Positions 46,301-58,821 of a stretch of DNA of 64,000 nucleotides are shown here, piece after piece. The position numbers were made by a program, and so were the translations under genes. The notes below the pieces were generated by a model. That model was not told the origin of the DNA and did not search any database. It saw only the letters and a program-made list of their open reading frames with translations. How positions within the stretch are numbered: the stretch's first letter is position 1; each line of letters begins with the position of its first letter. Source of the stretch: Ricinus communis (lineage: Eukaryota; Streptophyta; Magnoliopsida; Malpighiales; Euphorbiaceae); NCBI RefSeq assembly GCF_019578655.1, contig NC_063261.1:28313126-28377125 (forward strand), written 5' to 3'.

Positions 46301-49300
46301 TTTTTCTTTTTTTTTTCTTAAAAAAAGCATGTCTTTTTTAATTAAGTGAGACATGCCTTTTTGTGCCTTGCAAATTACAAAAAAAAGCGTGCACCTCTAT
46401 TCCTAGGTTCGTGCCTTTAAGACAAGGCCCACTTTTGAGGTACTAAGGAGCAGAGATGTGCGCCTTATGTCTCAGGCGCGCCTTTATTCACTATGCCTAT
46501 AGGGTTCTTCATATAGCAGCATAACAAAATTTACAGCATTTGCAGCCCCACTGTATATAAAATACTAAGGAAAATAACCGTTGTTATGAATCACTATATA
46601 AATAGTGTTATAATGACTAATTACAAAAGTGATGTACGTGAAGGCATGATCCACATAAAAAGATTCTTTAGTGAGTAGTTAAATATCTATTCATCCAATG
46701 ATTCATTCTATCTACTGTGCAAATGCTAAATATCTACCTTTTCCTCTAGCTGAACCCTAAGGCGTTGATAGACCATATCAAACTCCCTCCTGCTGATATC
46801 ACATATTTGTGCCCAAGCTTGGCGGTACTTGGGTTCTCCACCCTGTGTAACAAAAAGTTTCAACATATAATAATTAAAAAGGATTACAAGTTATACAAAC
46901 ATGAGGTAACGCAAAAAAGTCAATGTTAAGATCCCTCCAACTTACAGTTAAAAGTTAAACAAGTTACCTGGAGGCGGACCACTGCTTTCTGTGCTCTCTC
47001 CTTGAATTCAAAATCAATGTCAAACCTCTGTTTTGATGCCTTATAAAATGCCTAGAGATACAAGTCCCATTAGAATCTATTTGATGCCTTATACAAATAC
47101 AAGTCATGTTAGAATCTGTGCATCCTATTTTACTAATCTAGAGCCAAAGAATATGTTAAGTAGCATAAGTGAGAGGAGCTTAACAAACCACTTGTTACTA
47201 AAAGAACCAATTGCTCAATGCCTACTTATGACTAAATATCCAAGTCCTATAATAGAAGAATAATTCAGACTTCACGATGGGTCTGTTAGGAATTGTTGTT
47301 ATGTTGAAAAAGCAGGTTTAACACTTTTTTATTTTAATAGATTGATTTATTTTTTTTAATGTAAACTCCTTATATCAAACCTATTTTTGGAAAAGCACCA
47401 ATTTACCAGCTTCTTTTCAAAAGTAGTTCTATTTATATATATAAATTTTGAAATGCACTTTTATCCACAACAATCCTAAACAGGACCAACCTGCCGCTGA
47501 CAGATAGTTGTTTTATGAAAGGTAGTAACATCAAGTGACCTTTGAAAGTGGGCAAAATAGAAGCCAACATGATTTCCTTCTCACAAGGAACTGAGGAAGA
47601 CAATCTAAGCTTTATACAAGGATCAAAAGTTAACCCAGATGAGGCCTCTACAATTTAGAATAGCTCGGTGGTTTTAGATGTCAAAATGTAGGTGGTGGTC
47701 AGGAAGGCTCAGAAGGAATACAAAGTAGAATATAGTGGTGGGAGTATCAGGTGGACAAAGTGAAGAAAGGGAAGGATAAACCTAAAATAACTAGGAAAAA
47801 GTGATATAAAGAATCTAGTGGTTTCACATCTCTCCAAAGATGTAGACCATAATCGCGTGTAATGGAGAAAAAGGTTCTACATAAACTGACCCCAACTGAA
47901 CTCAAATTAAAGTTTAGTTGAGTCAAGTATTTAAACTTCAGCAAGTCTAATAATGTCTACTTGGATTTTTCTTTTTTAAGAAAAGGGAAAACTATTTACA
48001 TTTAGGGAAAATGATACTTCAACTGCAGTTACCTATAACACATTATAACATGTTCTGTCCGCTCAAATAAAACATAAAGCAAAATGCAAGTAAACCAAAA
48101 TACTGGTAATTTTTTACATTGAAATTTTAATGCAAACAGCAAAATGTCGCCAACATATTTTAAATAAAAAGGCAATGACTAAAGAAAACCAGATTTTAGC
48201 AGCTTTTGAGTTTATCGAAAGTCCCGACTCACCTGTAGATTATCAATGGCGCATTCATTGACATCTTCAAAGTTTGGATACCTTTCAAAGAGAAATTCAA
48301 TTAACATACCAAACTGCAAAATGAATAATAATTTGTTAGATTAGAATAGCTGATTAACAATGAAATCAAGTTGAAAGACATTATGAACCGATTTAACCTT
48401 CAGATGTAAATAGATAACCAGAATAAGTTATCAATATCTATTTTAAATTAGATTTGAATTAGCAAATCAAACCAGGTCATTCAAGCTTGATAAACTACAT
48501 ATACAATTATATAGAAAAACTCCTACAACATTACAATGTAAATCACTTCATGTAAAATAGCTAGAAAACAGCATGTAAACCAGACTTCAACCATGTTGAA
48601 AGAAGACTAAACAAACCTTATACACAGTACATTATACTAAAGAATTCAGGATTTTATTGAATGTATAGAACTCATTTGTAGCATATAAGAAACCAATTAT
48701 GATAGAAGCTAGGTGATAATATTTCAGAATCTCATATATAACTTTAGAAAAACACAAATTGTAGTAAATATACATTTAATACGGCAACCAAAGATACCTG
48801 CGTCCCCCAGTCACCAACATGATTTCGTCGAAGAACTTCAACATTTGAAAACTCAAGCATGCGAGCTAGCGAGTCACCGATAATGGTAGATCTTAAATGG
48901 CCAACATGCAATTCTTTTGCAATATTGGGAGATGAGAAGTCAACCACAGCCCTTTTGATTGAAAGCTTAGGTGCCCAAGTTTCAATACCATTGACAAGCA
49001 TTTTTTGAATGTTCTGCAGGCACAAGAACATAATGTATAAAATTTTGCAAGGATGGCATCCATAAAATGATAAAATAAAATGAAAAATGCACATGCTAAA
49101 AGCAAAGATATAATTAGAAAAGAAACAATTCAGTTGATTTTGAAAAACATAGGAAATCTGGGAATATGCAAGCACCTCAGCCATCCACTTGTTAGATAAA
49201 ACAATGTTCACGAATCCAGGTCCTGCCACCGAAGAGGACTCTATCATTTTAGAGAACGGAAGATTTCTCATGATAGCCTGCAAAAGCTCCAAAATCAAAT

Positions 49301-49923
49301 CATCATGTCATCAATCAATGCAAAACCTAACAAGGATGAACATTATCCAATATTACCTGTCCAACAGCTACAGGATTTTGATAATTGCTATTTGTTCCTC
49401 TCAATTTAGAGAAAAGACCCATGGCATTGTTACTGCAACAATAACAATGAAGTTACTATATTTCTAAGACATTCAGAAGAAAAAATTTAAATGAGTATTC
49501 GAACCCATGGCATTGTATTGAAACAAAAACAGAATGTTAGAAAAATTTATAATTGGAAAGACATCAAAATAGAAACAAGAACTCATAATTGAAAGAATTT
49601 ATGAAGCTGATTTAATACCATTGGTAATCACCAAATTTTGTTCTGCAGGAAGCAACGAGCGGGTCAATATCGAATTGAGTAGGCAGTGTTGTTCTAAGTG
49701 AAACAGCAATCAATTTGGCTAATTGCTTCTTCAAATTCCCCATATTCTCCTCTTCCTAAACCACCAAAATCACAAAAACAAAATATAAAAAAAAAAAAAT
49801 CAATAATTTGCTAAAAATAAATAAAACTGGACTTACGGCTGGGGCAGAGCATAATTGGTTCGGTTCAGGCGAGGCGAGACCGTGTTGATGCGTGGATGTG
49901 GAGAAGGACGCTGACTGCGGCAT
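40357..49923 (-). CDS. Arginyl-tRNA synthetase (class I), 17 exons
   Basis: Charges tRNA-Arg. The 17 coding exons join in phase with consensus splice sites to 615 aa: 49923-49837, 49755-49619, 49432-49357, 49277-49176, 49013-48798, 48313-48233, 47051-46968, 46842-46738, 45440-45262, 44535-44451, 44215-44029, 43864-43795, 42036-41967, 41746-41657, 41087-41019, 40923-40825, 40467-40357. An N-terminal ArgRS domain (~35-130, with GPGFVNIVL at 119-127) is followed by the class I HIGH motif as HVGH (170-173) and [15 protein letters not shown] (416-422) takes the place of KMSKS. The C-terminal DALR anticodon-binding domain ends GIVPVYQI. An in-frame TAG lies 9 bases before the ATG at 49923. A second ATG at codon 34 (GAGAATATGGGG) has the better context, so cytosolic and organellar forms may arise from alternative starts. 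Confidence 0.95.
42425..42530 (+). repeat. Possible tRNA-derived SINE in an ArgRS intron
   Basis: TAACCCAGCAGTGG resembles a Pol III A box, and about 35 bases later GAGTTCAATCCTCC resembles a B box, the spacing found in tRNA-related SINE heads. It lies in the long intron between exons 12 and 13. The tail and target duplication were not defined. Confidence 0.35.
45655..46510. repeat. GGCGC-rich non-autonomous element in an ArgRS intron
   Basis: The intron between exons 8 and 9 contains two related blocks (about 45920-46075 and 46310-46500). Each is rich in GGCGC/GCGCC and AGGCATGCCTT words and ends near AACTATG or CACTATGCC. Between them are T-rich stretches that also look duplicated. There is no coding. 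It looks like a MITE-like or tandemly inserted repeat. Confidence 0.4.
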
Positions 49924-50117
49924 AAGGGACTAATCGATGAAGGCCAAGTGGGAGGGGAAGAGCTTGAGCTATGTCCGTGGAAAAAGAAGAGACCTTTAAG
50001 CCAAGTTAGGGTTTGATTGATTGAAATTGGGACTAATATAGATTTCTTGAAATTGGAATAGGAAACGAAACCGGGAAAGTGTTGCCTGTGTTGGCTTCCG
50101 ATATAGTCGACAGTCAT

Positions 50118-50980
50118 CTCTTCCGTTGGTGGCTAGGCCCTCTCTTTGGGTTTTCCAATTGTAACTGGGCTGGGGTTAAGGTAAAATAACTTTTTGTAAC
50201 CGAATAACTTATTATAATAAAGGTTATGATATAAAAATATTTAATAAATTAAATATATAGTATAATATTTATAAAAAATATTTGTCTTATAGTGAATTCT
50301 CATGAAAATAACATAAAGTAATTATCTTACAATAATTCTATTAATATAATATTATAATAATAATAAAAATATATAAATTAATATATCAATAAAATTAAAT
50401 TAAAGTATCATATATTTTTTTAATTTTTATAAAAATTTATATTGAGTTATTTAAATAGATACATCTATAGTGCGAGTAATTTGTCAATTTCTTATAGAAT
50501 CAAAAGTATATATAAAATTATGATAGAATTAGGATTGTATTAAATTAATTACTAATTAATTATATTATAATTTAAAAATATTAATTCTAATTAATTCTAT
50601 TAGAATTAAAAATTATATTATATTATAAATTATAGATAGATATATCATAGCTTGATTTCATGATAAATTAAAAAAGGAATTAAGAAGATTTATACATGAA
50701 AATACGTTCTTTAATTAAGAATCCTATATGTGAAAAAAGGGACTCCTGGCTTAACAAATTTGTGCTTTGTTTCCATTTTTTGACTATATAAGACTATATA
50801 CATAATATAAAATGACTATTAGAAATGCATATTAAAGATAAAAAGTACGGATAATTCTTTAAATTTTTAGCTAAATCTCAATTAAACTCTTAAATTTTAG
50901 GTTAGAACAATTAAGTCTTTAAATTAAATAATACGAAACAATTAAACTCTTTTATGCAATTTCATTACTATTATCATTAA
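50118..50980. other. AT-rich DNA upstream of ArgRS
   Basis: Probably contains the ArgRS promoter near its start (about 50100-50200). The rest is more than 75% A+T. No TATA element could be singled out and no gene is seen. Confidence 0.45.
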
Positions 50981-50984
50981 CTAT

Positions 50985-51289
50985 TTTGGTTGACTACCTT
51001 GCTGAATGATTTCAATATGAAATGTGACAAAACTACTGTGATGAATTGTGATAATATATCAGCTATGCACATTGCCCCAAATCCAGTGTCTCACGAAAGG
51101 ATAAAGCACATAGAATTGGATTATCATTATGTAAGGGAGAAGATAGTTGCAGGAATCATTGAATTGGCCTATGTAAAGACTACATAACAGATTGCAAACA
51201 TACTTACTAAAGCTTTACATCCTAGATGATTTAATTTCCTATTAAACAAGATGAACATAAGCAATATATATGTTCATTTTGAGGGGGAG
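50985..51289 (+). pseudogene. Copia RNase H C-terminus
   Basis: The frame includes CDNISAMHIAPNPVSHERIKH, HIELDYHYVREK and, after an in-frame TAA, QIANILTKAL, the standard copia RNase H end. It is cut abruptly on the left near 50985. The polypurine tract TTGAGGGGGAG (about 51279-51289) follows, just before the LTR. Confidence 0.8.
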
Positions 51290-51535
51290 TGTCAAAAAGG
51301 GAAATTAAATGAATTAATAGCTGGTGTAGATTGATTAGTTGTGTAATTGTAACTTATTCTTTAATTAGTAACTATCCTCTGAGGTGGCAACTTTAGATTC
51401 ATTAGTCTGTAATATAAAGGCTCTTATATATGCCTTGTATTAACTTAGTCAATATATACTTTACACATTTCTTCGATGGCTCTCTCTCTTTCTCTCTCTC
51501 TCTCTTCTTCCTTAGTTCGTTCTCTTTCACTGTTA
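51290..51535 (+). repeat. 3' LTR of a copia element
   Basis: Begins TGTCAAAAAGGG immediately after the polypurine tract. It contains a TATA-like element and poly(A) region (TATAAAGG.. about 51412; CTTGTATTAACTTAGTCAAT), and ends in a CT-rich stretch near 51535. The exact end is uncertain. Confidence 0.65.
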
Positions 51536-51539
51536 AGTA

Positions 51540-51885
51540 TTAATATTTTTAATTTCTCTTTAAAATAAAATTTACAAATATCAATTAAATCAAATGAATA
51601 GAAACTTGTAATGTATTTATTAAATATAGAGTAGAAAGTAAAATTTGACTCTCTATATATAGAGAGTGAAGTTTAGCTCTTCAAATGTAGAGAGTCAAAT
51701 TAACTCTCTATTTTATATTTAAAGAATAAATGAGTGCATTTGAGTGTCATTTTATAATATGACTTTTTAAAATAAAGAGTTTGATGTATATATAAAGAGT
51801 TCATTAGAGATGCTCTTATGATATTTTTTTTAAAATAAATATTTTTGACATATATAAAAAGTGTATCAGAGACGCTTTAAGTGAT
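51540..51885 (+). repeat. MITE-like repeat, first copy
   Basis: Bases 51575-51830 match 57385-57600 (for example AATATCAATTAAATCAAATG and ATATATAGAGAG). It ends CATTAGAGATGCTCTTA, the reverse of the AAGAGCATCCACAATGG start of the next copy at 51887. GAGCATC-type termini are common in plant MITEs. Confidence 0.55.
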
Positions 51886-52020
51886 TTTAAGAGCATCCAC
51901 AATGGTACTCTTTATTTTAAAGAGCATAAGTTATATAATAAAGAGTATCTTAAGGAATATTCAAATATAAAAAGTAAATTATTTTTATTTAAATCTAATA
52001 AACTCTTTATATTTTATTTT

Positions 52021-52273
52021 GGCTTAATTACAAAAGAATACTTGACTTTTGGCGTTTTTTTTTATTTAATCACGTGTTTTTAATTGTAACAATGTCATGC
52101 ACGACCTTATCAATTTTTTCAAATCGATACATAAATGAGATTTCCGATGAAGTTTATTCCACGTGGCTATCGGAGCTCTGGTAAATTAAAGACGTAGAAA
52201 TGGTGCATTTTAAAGCCAAATCAGAAATGGTGCATTTTGGAGAGGAGAAACGATGCGTTTTTGACATTTTAAA
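52021..52273 (+). repeat. MULE left TIR
   Basis: Starts GGCTTAATTACAAAAGAATA and pairs with the reverse complement of 57097-57295. It carries an extra ~60-base segment containing a second GGTGCATTTT copy. Confidence 0.8.
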
Positions 52274-53215
52274 TTGAAGATCCTTGTTCCCAAATTCATC
52301 GTGCTTCATATGCCCCTAAATACCCTAATTCCCAAATTCATCTGCAATCTCTAACCCTAATTATTCTTATTCTCATGCTTCATATGCCCCCAAATCCATA
52401 TTTGTTTGCTACTTTGAAGCTAAGGGTGTTGTATTAGGTTGGTTGAAAGATTGATTTTTTGTTCTGGTCCTGTAATGCTTCAATTGCGAGCTCGATTAGT
52501 AGTTCGAGGGTTTCACGCTGACATAGCAATGGCTTCCTTATACAAAAGAGGTGATGAATCATTTGAAGGCTAAAAGGGATGCATTAGAAGAGGTAATGAA
52601 AGTGAAGATGGTAATGGAGTCAATGATGGTTGAGAAAGTATGTAGATGTGAAGAAAAGAAGGAATAGTTTGAGTTACTGCAGAAAACTGTTGATGACTGT
52701 AGAAAACTGTTGATGACTGCCGAAAGCTTAATTTTGAGAAGAAAATTCTACAAGAGAGTGTCCTAATGTGGTTTGAGAAAGTTTTATATTCTACTACTCA
52801 TGACTGTTGTTATTGGTATTGGTATTGTACTACCTATGAGTTTAGCTTAACTGTTGGATAAATGTTTATATTGTAATATGAACAAAAATGTTGAATAAAT
52901 GAAAATGTTAATTTATGATTGTTGAGCATTTTTACATAAGCCATATAACTTGAAGTTGGATGCCTTGCACATATATGGTACTACTATAAATCATAAATGG
53001 AGAATACAAGTGTTTAAGAAGAGTATTTTCTTATAAAAATAAAGGCATTATCTGCCTTCAAAATATTTTGTTCATAGGTGTGAAAACAAAGGCAATAAGC
53101 CTACAAAAGAATAGTATAAAAGACTGCTATAAAAAAAGACACAAGTCTGCAAACAAGATAATAGACACAATATTTGCCTAAAAAAGGAAATGCCCTGCTC
53201 TACATTTAATCACAA

Positions 53216-53464
53216 TTACAATAACCAATCAAATTGCTTGACTCTCTTGGGTTCCAACAGGTACAACACCTTTCCCACCATTTTTAGCTCATCTGCCACG
53301 ATTTTTGCCCACTCCTCTTCCACCTTTATTGTTTGTTGAACTTGCAATTGTTGGTCTGGCATAAGAGGGAACCGATTTGCCTTACTTGCTGCTGCCTTTG
53401 CTGATGCAGCCTTAGCTGCTGCTTTTATACCAGAAATGAATTTCACTCTCCTTGATTCAGGCAT
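53216..53464 (-). other. Short Lys/Ala-rich open frame inside the MULE
   Basis: An 82-codon frame with an Ala/Lys-rich helix (KAAAKAASAKAAASKANR). It lies downstream of the transposase on the same strand and may be a second product or the C-terminal exon of the MULE gene. No family was recognised. Confidence 0.25.
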
Positions 53465-53715
53465 CTAGAAACCAAACACAATTGTTCCATTAGACTAGGC
53501 ATAAAATAATAAGAAAAAATAGATATTATATTACCTCAAATACATGTTGCCATAATCTTCAAGGATTCTTACTCCATAACCTTGGTTAACCTGTTTGTAC
53601 AACCATAATGAATACAAATTGGGCTTCCCATTGTTCAAATGTAAACCAAATACAAGTGTTCAAATAACTTACTAATGCAGTTTTTTTTTCCTGCTTTGAG
53701 ACCCATTTTTGGTTG

Positions 53716-56661
53716 TTAAGCCAGATTGAGGTCCACTTGAAGATATGCCAGTAAATTAACTTGGTCCAGATTGAGGTCCATTTGAAGGTGTGCCAGCAAA
53801 TTGACTTGGTCCACTTGAGCTAGGGATATCAGACTGAGTTGTTGGGGAAGTTGCAGTAGATCCAAGTCCAGAAGTTGCTTTTTGTGGCCTGCCACACTTA
53901 ACTGGCAGTTTAGGAGGCCTCTTGAAAGGTGCCCAACTCCTCCACAAACTAAAAAAGTCATTTGAATTTCTTGTCTGGACAGCTTATTAGGATTCTTTGG
54001 ATCTTCAGTGATATCTCTGTTCTTGATCTTCTTGGGTCTGCCAGGAATTTTCTTAAATTTTGGTGCCTTGATTGGAAGCCCATAAGCTTGTGGCCACATT
54101 TTTTTTGTCATTCAGTGGCTCAAAAGCATTTTTATAGGTTTCAATATAAGTTTATACAGTATAGTACTTGTCCACAAAGGTTGCACTATCCTGGTTCATC
54201 CAATGAATGCTAGAACAGGCATGGATATAAGGAATGCTTGTTATTTGCCATGTTCTATAAGTACAAGTGTGCATATTTATATCAATCACAAACTGATCCT
54301 CTCCTATGTTCACTTGGAACTTGCCACCAATAACAGGTTTACAAGTATATAATCTACTATTGTACTTGATTTCTTCAAGCTTAGTTCTTATTCTAGGTGT
54401 GATTGAGTCAGTTAAAGCACTAGCATGCATCAACTTACTGTGCATTCTCTCTATTAATGCACATTTAATCTTTTCTAGTACGTCTATAATGGTCATACTC
54501 CTAAATTTCACAATGTAGCCATTGAAGGTTTCACTGACATTATTATCAATCATATCACACTTAGGAAGCTCACAGATAAATGACTTACAAAACTTAGATG
54601 GATCCCTCTATAAAAAATTGTTATAGGCAGCTTCATTCTCTACTTTAATTTGATCAATGGCTTCCTTATAAGCAGCTTCATAAGTACTTATAGTTGTACT
54701 CCAAAATATATTTTTTAATACTTGTCCCTTAAACTCCTTCTAATTACAATAAACATGCCTAGCACAATTCCTATGTCCAGCAAAAGGTGCTAGGTTCTTT
54801 ATCGCATTAGTAAGACCCTGTGCAATAAACCAAATATAATTATTCAGCAAATACAAATATAAACTAAACAATAATTAAAACAATCAAGAAAAATCACCTT
54901 TTGTTGGACTGATATAAAGGTCCAGCCTAAACCATCTGTAATTTACAGTTCCTCTAAAATAATGGTTAAAGCCTAAGTCCAAAAGTACTCATTTTCATAT
55001 TCAACTACAGCCCAAAAGAAGGAGAACATTTGATTGTTCCCATCTTTAGCAACTTCACATAATAATGCCCCTCCTAAAAAAATTTTCAAAAAACACCCAT
55101 CAAATCCAATAATGGGTCTGCAACATTTCAAAAACTCTTTCCTCAAGGAACTAAAGCCTATAAAGAACCCTTTAAAAGTGCAGTCTTCATCAAGGAGGAA
55201 ATCAAATCTGTCTTCCTTATCCACCCTTAGCAATTCAGCTTTATAGCCTCTTAACTTAGCATAATGTTCCTGTACAGACCCTCTTAGCATATTAAGTACT
55301 TTCCATTTTGCCCTATAGCACTTTGTTCTTGACACTTGAATACAGAACTTATCAAGTAAGTCATCCTTCAAATTCTTCACATTCCAATTGGCATTTCTTC
55401 TGAATCTATGTATATATTCCTTAGCTATCCATTCAGAGATAGCTTGCCTATTTTTCATCTCCCTAGGGCATCTATGCTCACCAACATATGTCTTAATAGC
55501 AAATGTATGCTCTCTTTTAATCATGCTTCCATACAATCTCCATGGGCGTCCCTTGTCACATCTCATTTAAAGTTGGTACTTGCTGCTTCTTATCACTTGG
55601 ACATTGTGACCATTAATAATTGCCCATTTACAAACTACAGCTTTGCACTGATGTGCATCTTCAAATCACATTCTAAGAACCAGTTGTAAATACTTATGAT
55701 CACATCTGGGATCATATACAATCTTATTTCTCCTCTATCTTAAACCCTCTTCAATGCCATCCTTATCAGTACTGTCTGAATTCACATCCCCATCAGAGTC
55801 TTCGTACTCACTTACAAAGCCAGATGCTTCATGTCTAACATTTTCTGCCCCAGTAGTGCCCTCAGTAGATGATCTTTTGAACTACAAACTAGTGTTGCCA
55901 TGTAATCTGTTAGCAAGCTCATCAACAGGAACATAATTCTTATACTTTGCTATACTTTTCCTTGCTTCCACATACTCATCATCATCTGACAGTTCATTAT
56001 CATTTAGTCCATCATCTACGTCGCTCTCATCAACTGGTAAGTATTCAGGATCCTCTTCTGATTCTACTTACTACTGCAATTGCTCACTATGTTCAACACT
56101 GACATCAAACACAGTGTTCAATTCATCATACTCAATCTCATCCTCAGTTTCATATACTTATGGATTTTCACTAATACAACTAACACCACCATCTTTTTCA
56201 TGAATAGATTAACTTATGCCACCAGGCAATGCCACTTGTCCTTTCTCTCCTTCGACATAGACTTGTAATACACCATTGGCATCATCTATATACTTAATCA
56301 TATCCATTAAATCTTTATCATCCACCATTTCCTTTAACCCATCATTCAAACTCAATCCTGGAATCTTATAAGAAATCTTTGCCCCATAATACCCTAGCTT
56401 TTCTGCTTCATCAAGTATGTCCAAAAATCCTATCCTATCTAGGTCTAATCCATGTTTAGGCATAATATCTCCATCTACATAAACCACATTCCCACAAACA
56501 AATACAAAACACCCACCATAGTTTATATACACAGAAAACCTGTCAGACATTCTATTGAAAGAGCGCATGAATGTTAATATTTCAACAAGACAAACATAAT
56601 CATTACATGAATAAGACCTTACAGACCATGACAAACTCAAATAAATTAATACCAAAATCAC
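53716..56661 (-). pseudogene. MuDR-type transposase, degenerate
   Basis: Blocks read leftward. An N-terminal PB1-like domain (56575-56209, FSVYINYGGCFVFVCGNVVY) and an acidic region come first. A MuDR N-terminal segment (55566 onward, GRPWRLYGSMIKREHTFAIK) precedes the catalytic core with RPIIGFDGCFLK and GNNQMFSFFWAVVE (about 55150-54990). After an in-frame stop comes WTFISVQQK, where active MULEs have an Asp (SDQQK). AFAGHRNCARHVY-type and SWIM regions follow; the SWIM finger reads CTYRTWQITSIPYIHAC, with Tyr in place of the usual Cys. A Lys-rich tail contains a weak zinc knuckle (53990-53900). Stops and the lost catalytic and zinc residues show that it is inactive. Confidence 0.8.
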
Positions 56662-57096
56662 AGTACCCTAGAATGACAAACTCAAATAAATTTTGAGTTT
56701 GTCGAAAGTGAATTAATAAAAAAATGATTGATGCCCTACCCCACACATATCGCACTCATATCGTTAATGTAAAAGCTTCTTAGAAAAGCCATTAACAATA
56801 TAATAACTTACTTGTCCTTTTTCAGTGGCTGGTACTTCAAGGGACCATAATGTCTGTTCTTCTTTAGTGTATTTGCTGCTTCAAGGGACCACAATGTGTT
56901 TGATTCTTCAAAGCACTACAATGTCTTCGCTTCTTCAAACAAATGGATTCGGTAACAAATGATTTCCTCTTTCAATTTCACTCTCTTTTACTTTCACTCT
57001 CTTCAGTAACAAATAACAGCTAATTCAATTTTGGGGATTTAGAGTTTTCTTACACCATATACGCTATTGTTTTGTTATTTTTTTGTTTCTGATTAC

Positions 57097-57295
57097 GATG
57101 TCAAAAATGCACCGTTTCTACATGTTTAATTTACCAGAGCTCTAGTAGCCACGTGGAATAAACTTCACTGGAAATCTCATTTATGTATCAATTTGAAAAA
57201 ATTGATAAGGTCGCGCATGACATTGTTATAATTAAAAACACATGATTAAATTGAAAAAAATGTCAAAGGTCGAGTACTATCTTGCAACTTTCATT
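57097..57295 (-). repeat. MULE right TIR
   Basis: Reverse complement of the left TIR apart from that ~60-base segment. The outermost 20 bases are the most diverged part. Confidence 0.8.
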
Positions 57296-57665
57296 TTTTA
57301 TTTTGCTTTTATTTCCATAAGCATTAATAGTTTTAATTTTTCTTTTCCTTTCTTTCAATTTTTACCCATAGAAAAACAAGAATTCAAATATCAATTAAAT
57401 CAAATGCATAGAAATTTGTAATGCATTTATTAAATATAAAATAGATAGTGAAATTCGACTCTCCATATATAGAGAGCTAAATTAACTCTTAACTTTATAT
57501 TTAAAGAACAAAGAGTTCATTAGAATGTCATTTTATGATATGATTCTTTAAAATAAAGAATTTGACATATATAAAGAGTGCATTAGAGATAATTTTAAAG
57601 TGTCATTTTATACTCTGACTCTTTAAAATAAAGAGTTTAACATATGTAAAAAATGTATTGGATAT

Positions 57666-58821
57666 ACTCTAACTATTGGATAAGTAGTTAGATTACAAGA
57701 AAAAGAAACATAAACTAGAATAATTATTTAATATATTAATTAATCAAATACAATCACTGTATTATGCGTAAATTAATGGGTAAAGTTTAAAAAACTACTT
57801 TGTAGTTTGACGCTTTTTCACTTGGGAAATAAAGATATTTTTTATATAAAAGAGTACCACGTGTTTTATTTTCTTAGTATTTTTTAGATACATATTTATG
57901 TTTTTATTATTTTTTACATAGATTTGCATGTATTTTTAATATGAACTATTACTAAATTATGATTTTAAAAGCAATGTAACATCTAACAATGCATTAAAGA
58001 ATTCATAAATATATTAAAATTTTATTTCAAAATATTATTTCTTAAAATTAATTAAAATTAAATATTATATATATATATATTTAAATAATTTTTTATAAAA
58101 ATATCTAATTTGATGATAAATTAATTAAAATACTTATTTTATCAAATATTTATATTTCTATTAATATTTACAACCTAAAAATAATGAGAAAAATATTAAA
58201 TATATCTAAAAATACAGAAAGAATAAAATACATGTTACTCGTTTGATACGAAAAATACCTCTATTCCTCAAGTGTAAAAACGTAAAATTACAGAGATATT
58301 TTTTAAATTTTATCCTGAATTAATTATTAGCTTATTGCATGAGTCGAGATATATCCCAAACTTAAGTAAGAATCTTTCCTCTTAGAATTGAAATGGGCCA
58401 CAAATAAATTGTGGCATTATAAAGATGAAGAGATTATTAGATAGCTTCAATCTATAATATTATTCATAGACTAAATTAATTATATAGTAACACATTATAT
58501 TTTTCATTAAGTGTTTTAATTGCATTGGCTAGTTTATAATCATAAGTGATTAATAGTAATAAATAAATCAATTGATGTAATTATTATATCTAATAAAAAA
58601 TATCATATATTACTGTAGAATTGATTTAATCTATTGCACAGACGAGGAAGTAGACACCTGTTTTTAATGCTCTAAAAATAAAACGTCTTTCACAGCATAA
58701 AAAGTCTTCGTAACTCCCAGCTTCCCTCTTTCTCTTCTTCATACAAAAAAAAAGAAAAAAAAAACTTTCACATTCCTCTCTGATAGTCCTTCTCCTTGTC
58801 TTCTCCAAATAGCAAACAAAA
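57666..58821. other. AT-rich intergenic DNA, upstream of the unknown gene
   Basis: No element ends or frames of substance. The last ~150 bases (58670-58820) are CT-rich on the plus strand and may be the 5' leader of the following gene. Confidence 0.45.

Larger units (their letters stand above)
52021..57295 (-). mobile_element. Mutator-like element (MULE), complete but inactive
   Basis: A 5.3-kb element with terminal inverted repeats of roughly 200-250 bases (52021-52273 and 57097-57295). Both arms share, for example, TTTTTAATTRTAACAATGTC and GAGCTCTGGTAAATTAAA. TTTTATTTT occurs on both sides (52012-52020 and 57296-57304), consistent with a 9-bp target duplication, although the site is AT-rich. 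It encodes a damaged transposase on the minus strand. Confidence 0.85.
51886..57665 (+). repeat. Second MITE-like copy, split by the MULE
   Basis: The left half (51886-52020) begins AAGAGCATCCACAATGGTAC. The right half (57305-57665) resumes after the MULE and matches the first copy. The nesting puts the MULE insertion later than the MITE. Confidence 0.45.

Noticed and set aside
49833..50117. 94-codon open frame overlapping the ArgRS start, possible transit peptide
   Set aside because: It is in a different frame from ArgRS and hits a stop soon after splicing to exon 2. It can only be an upstream ORF if the mRNA begins that far up.
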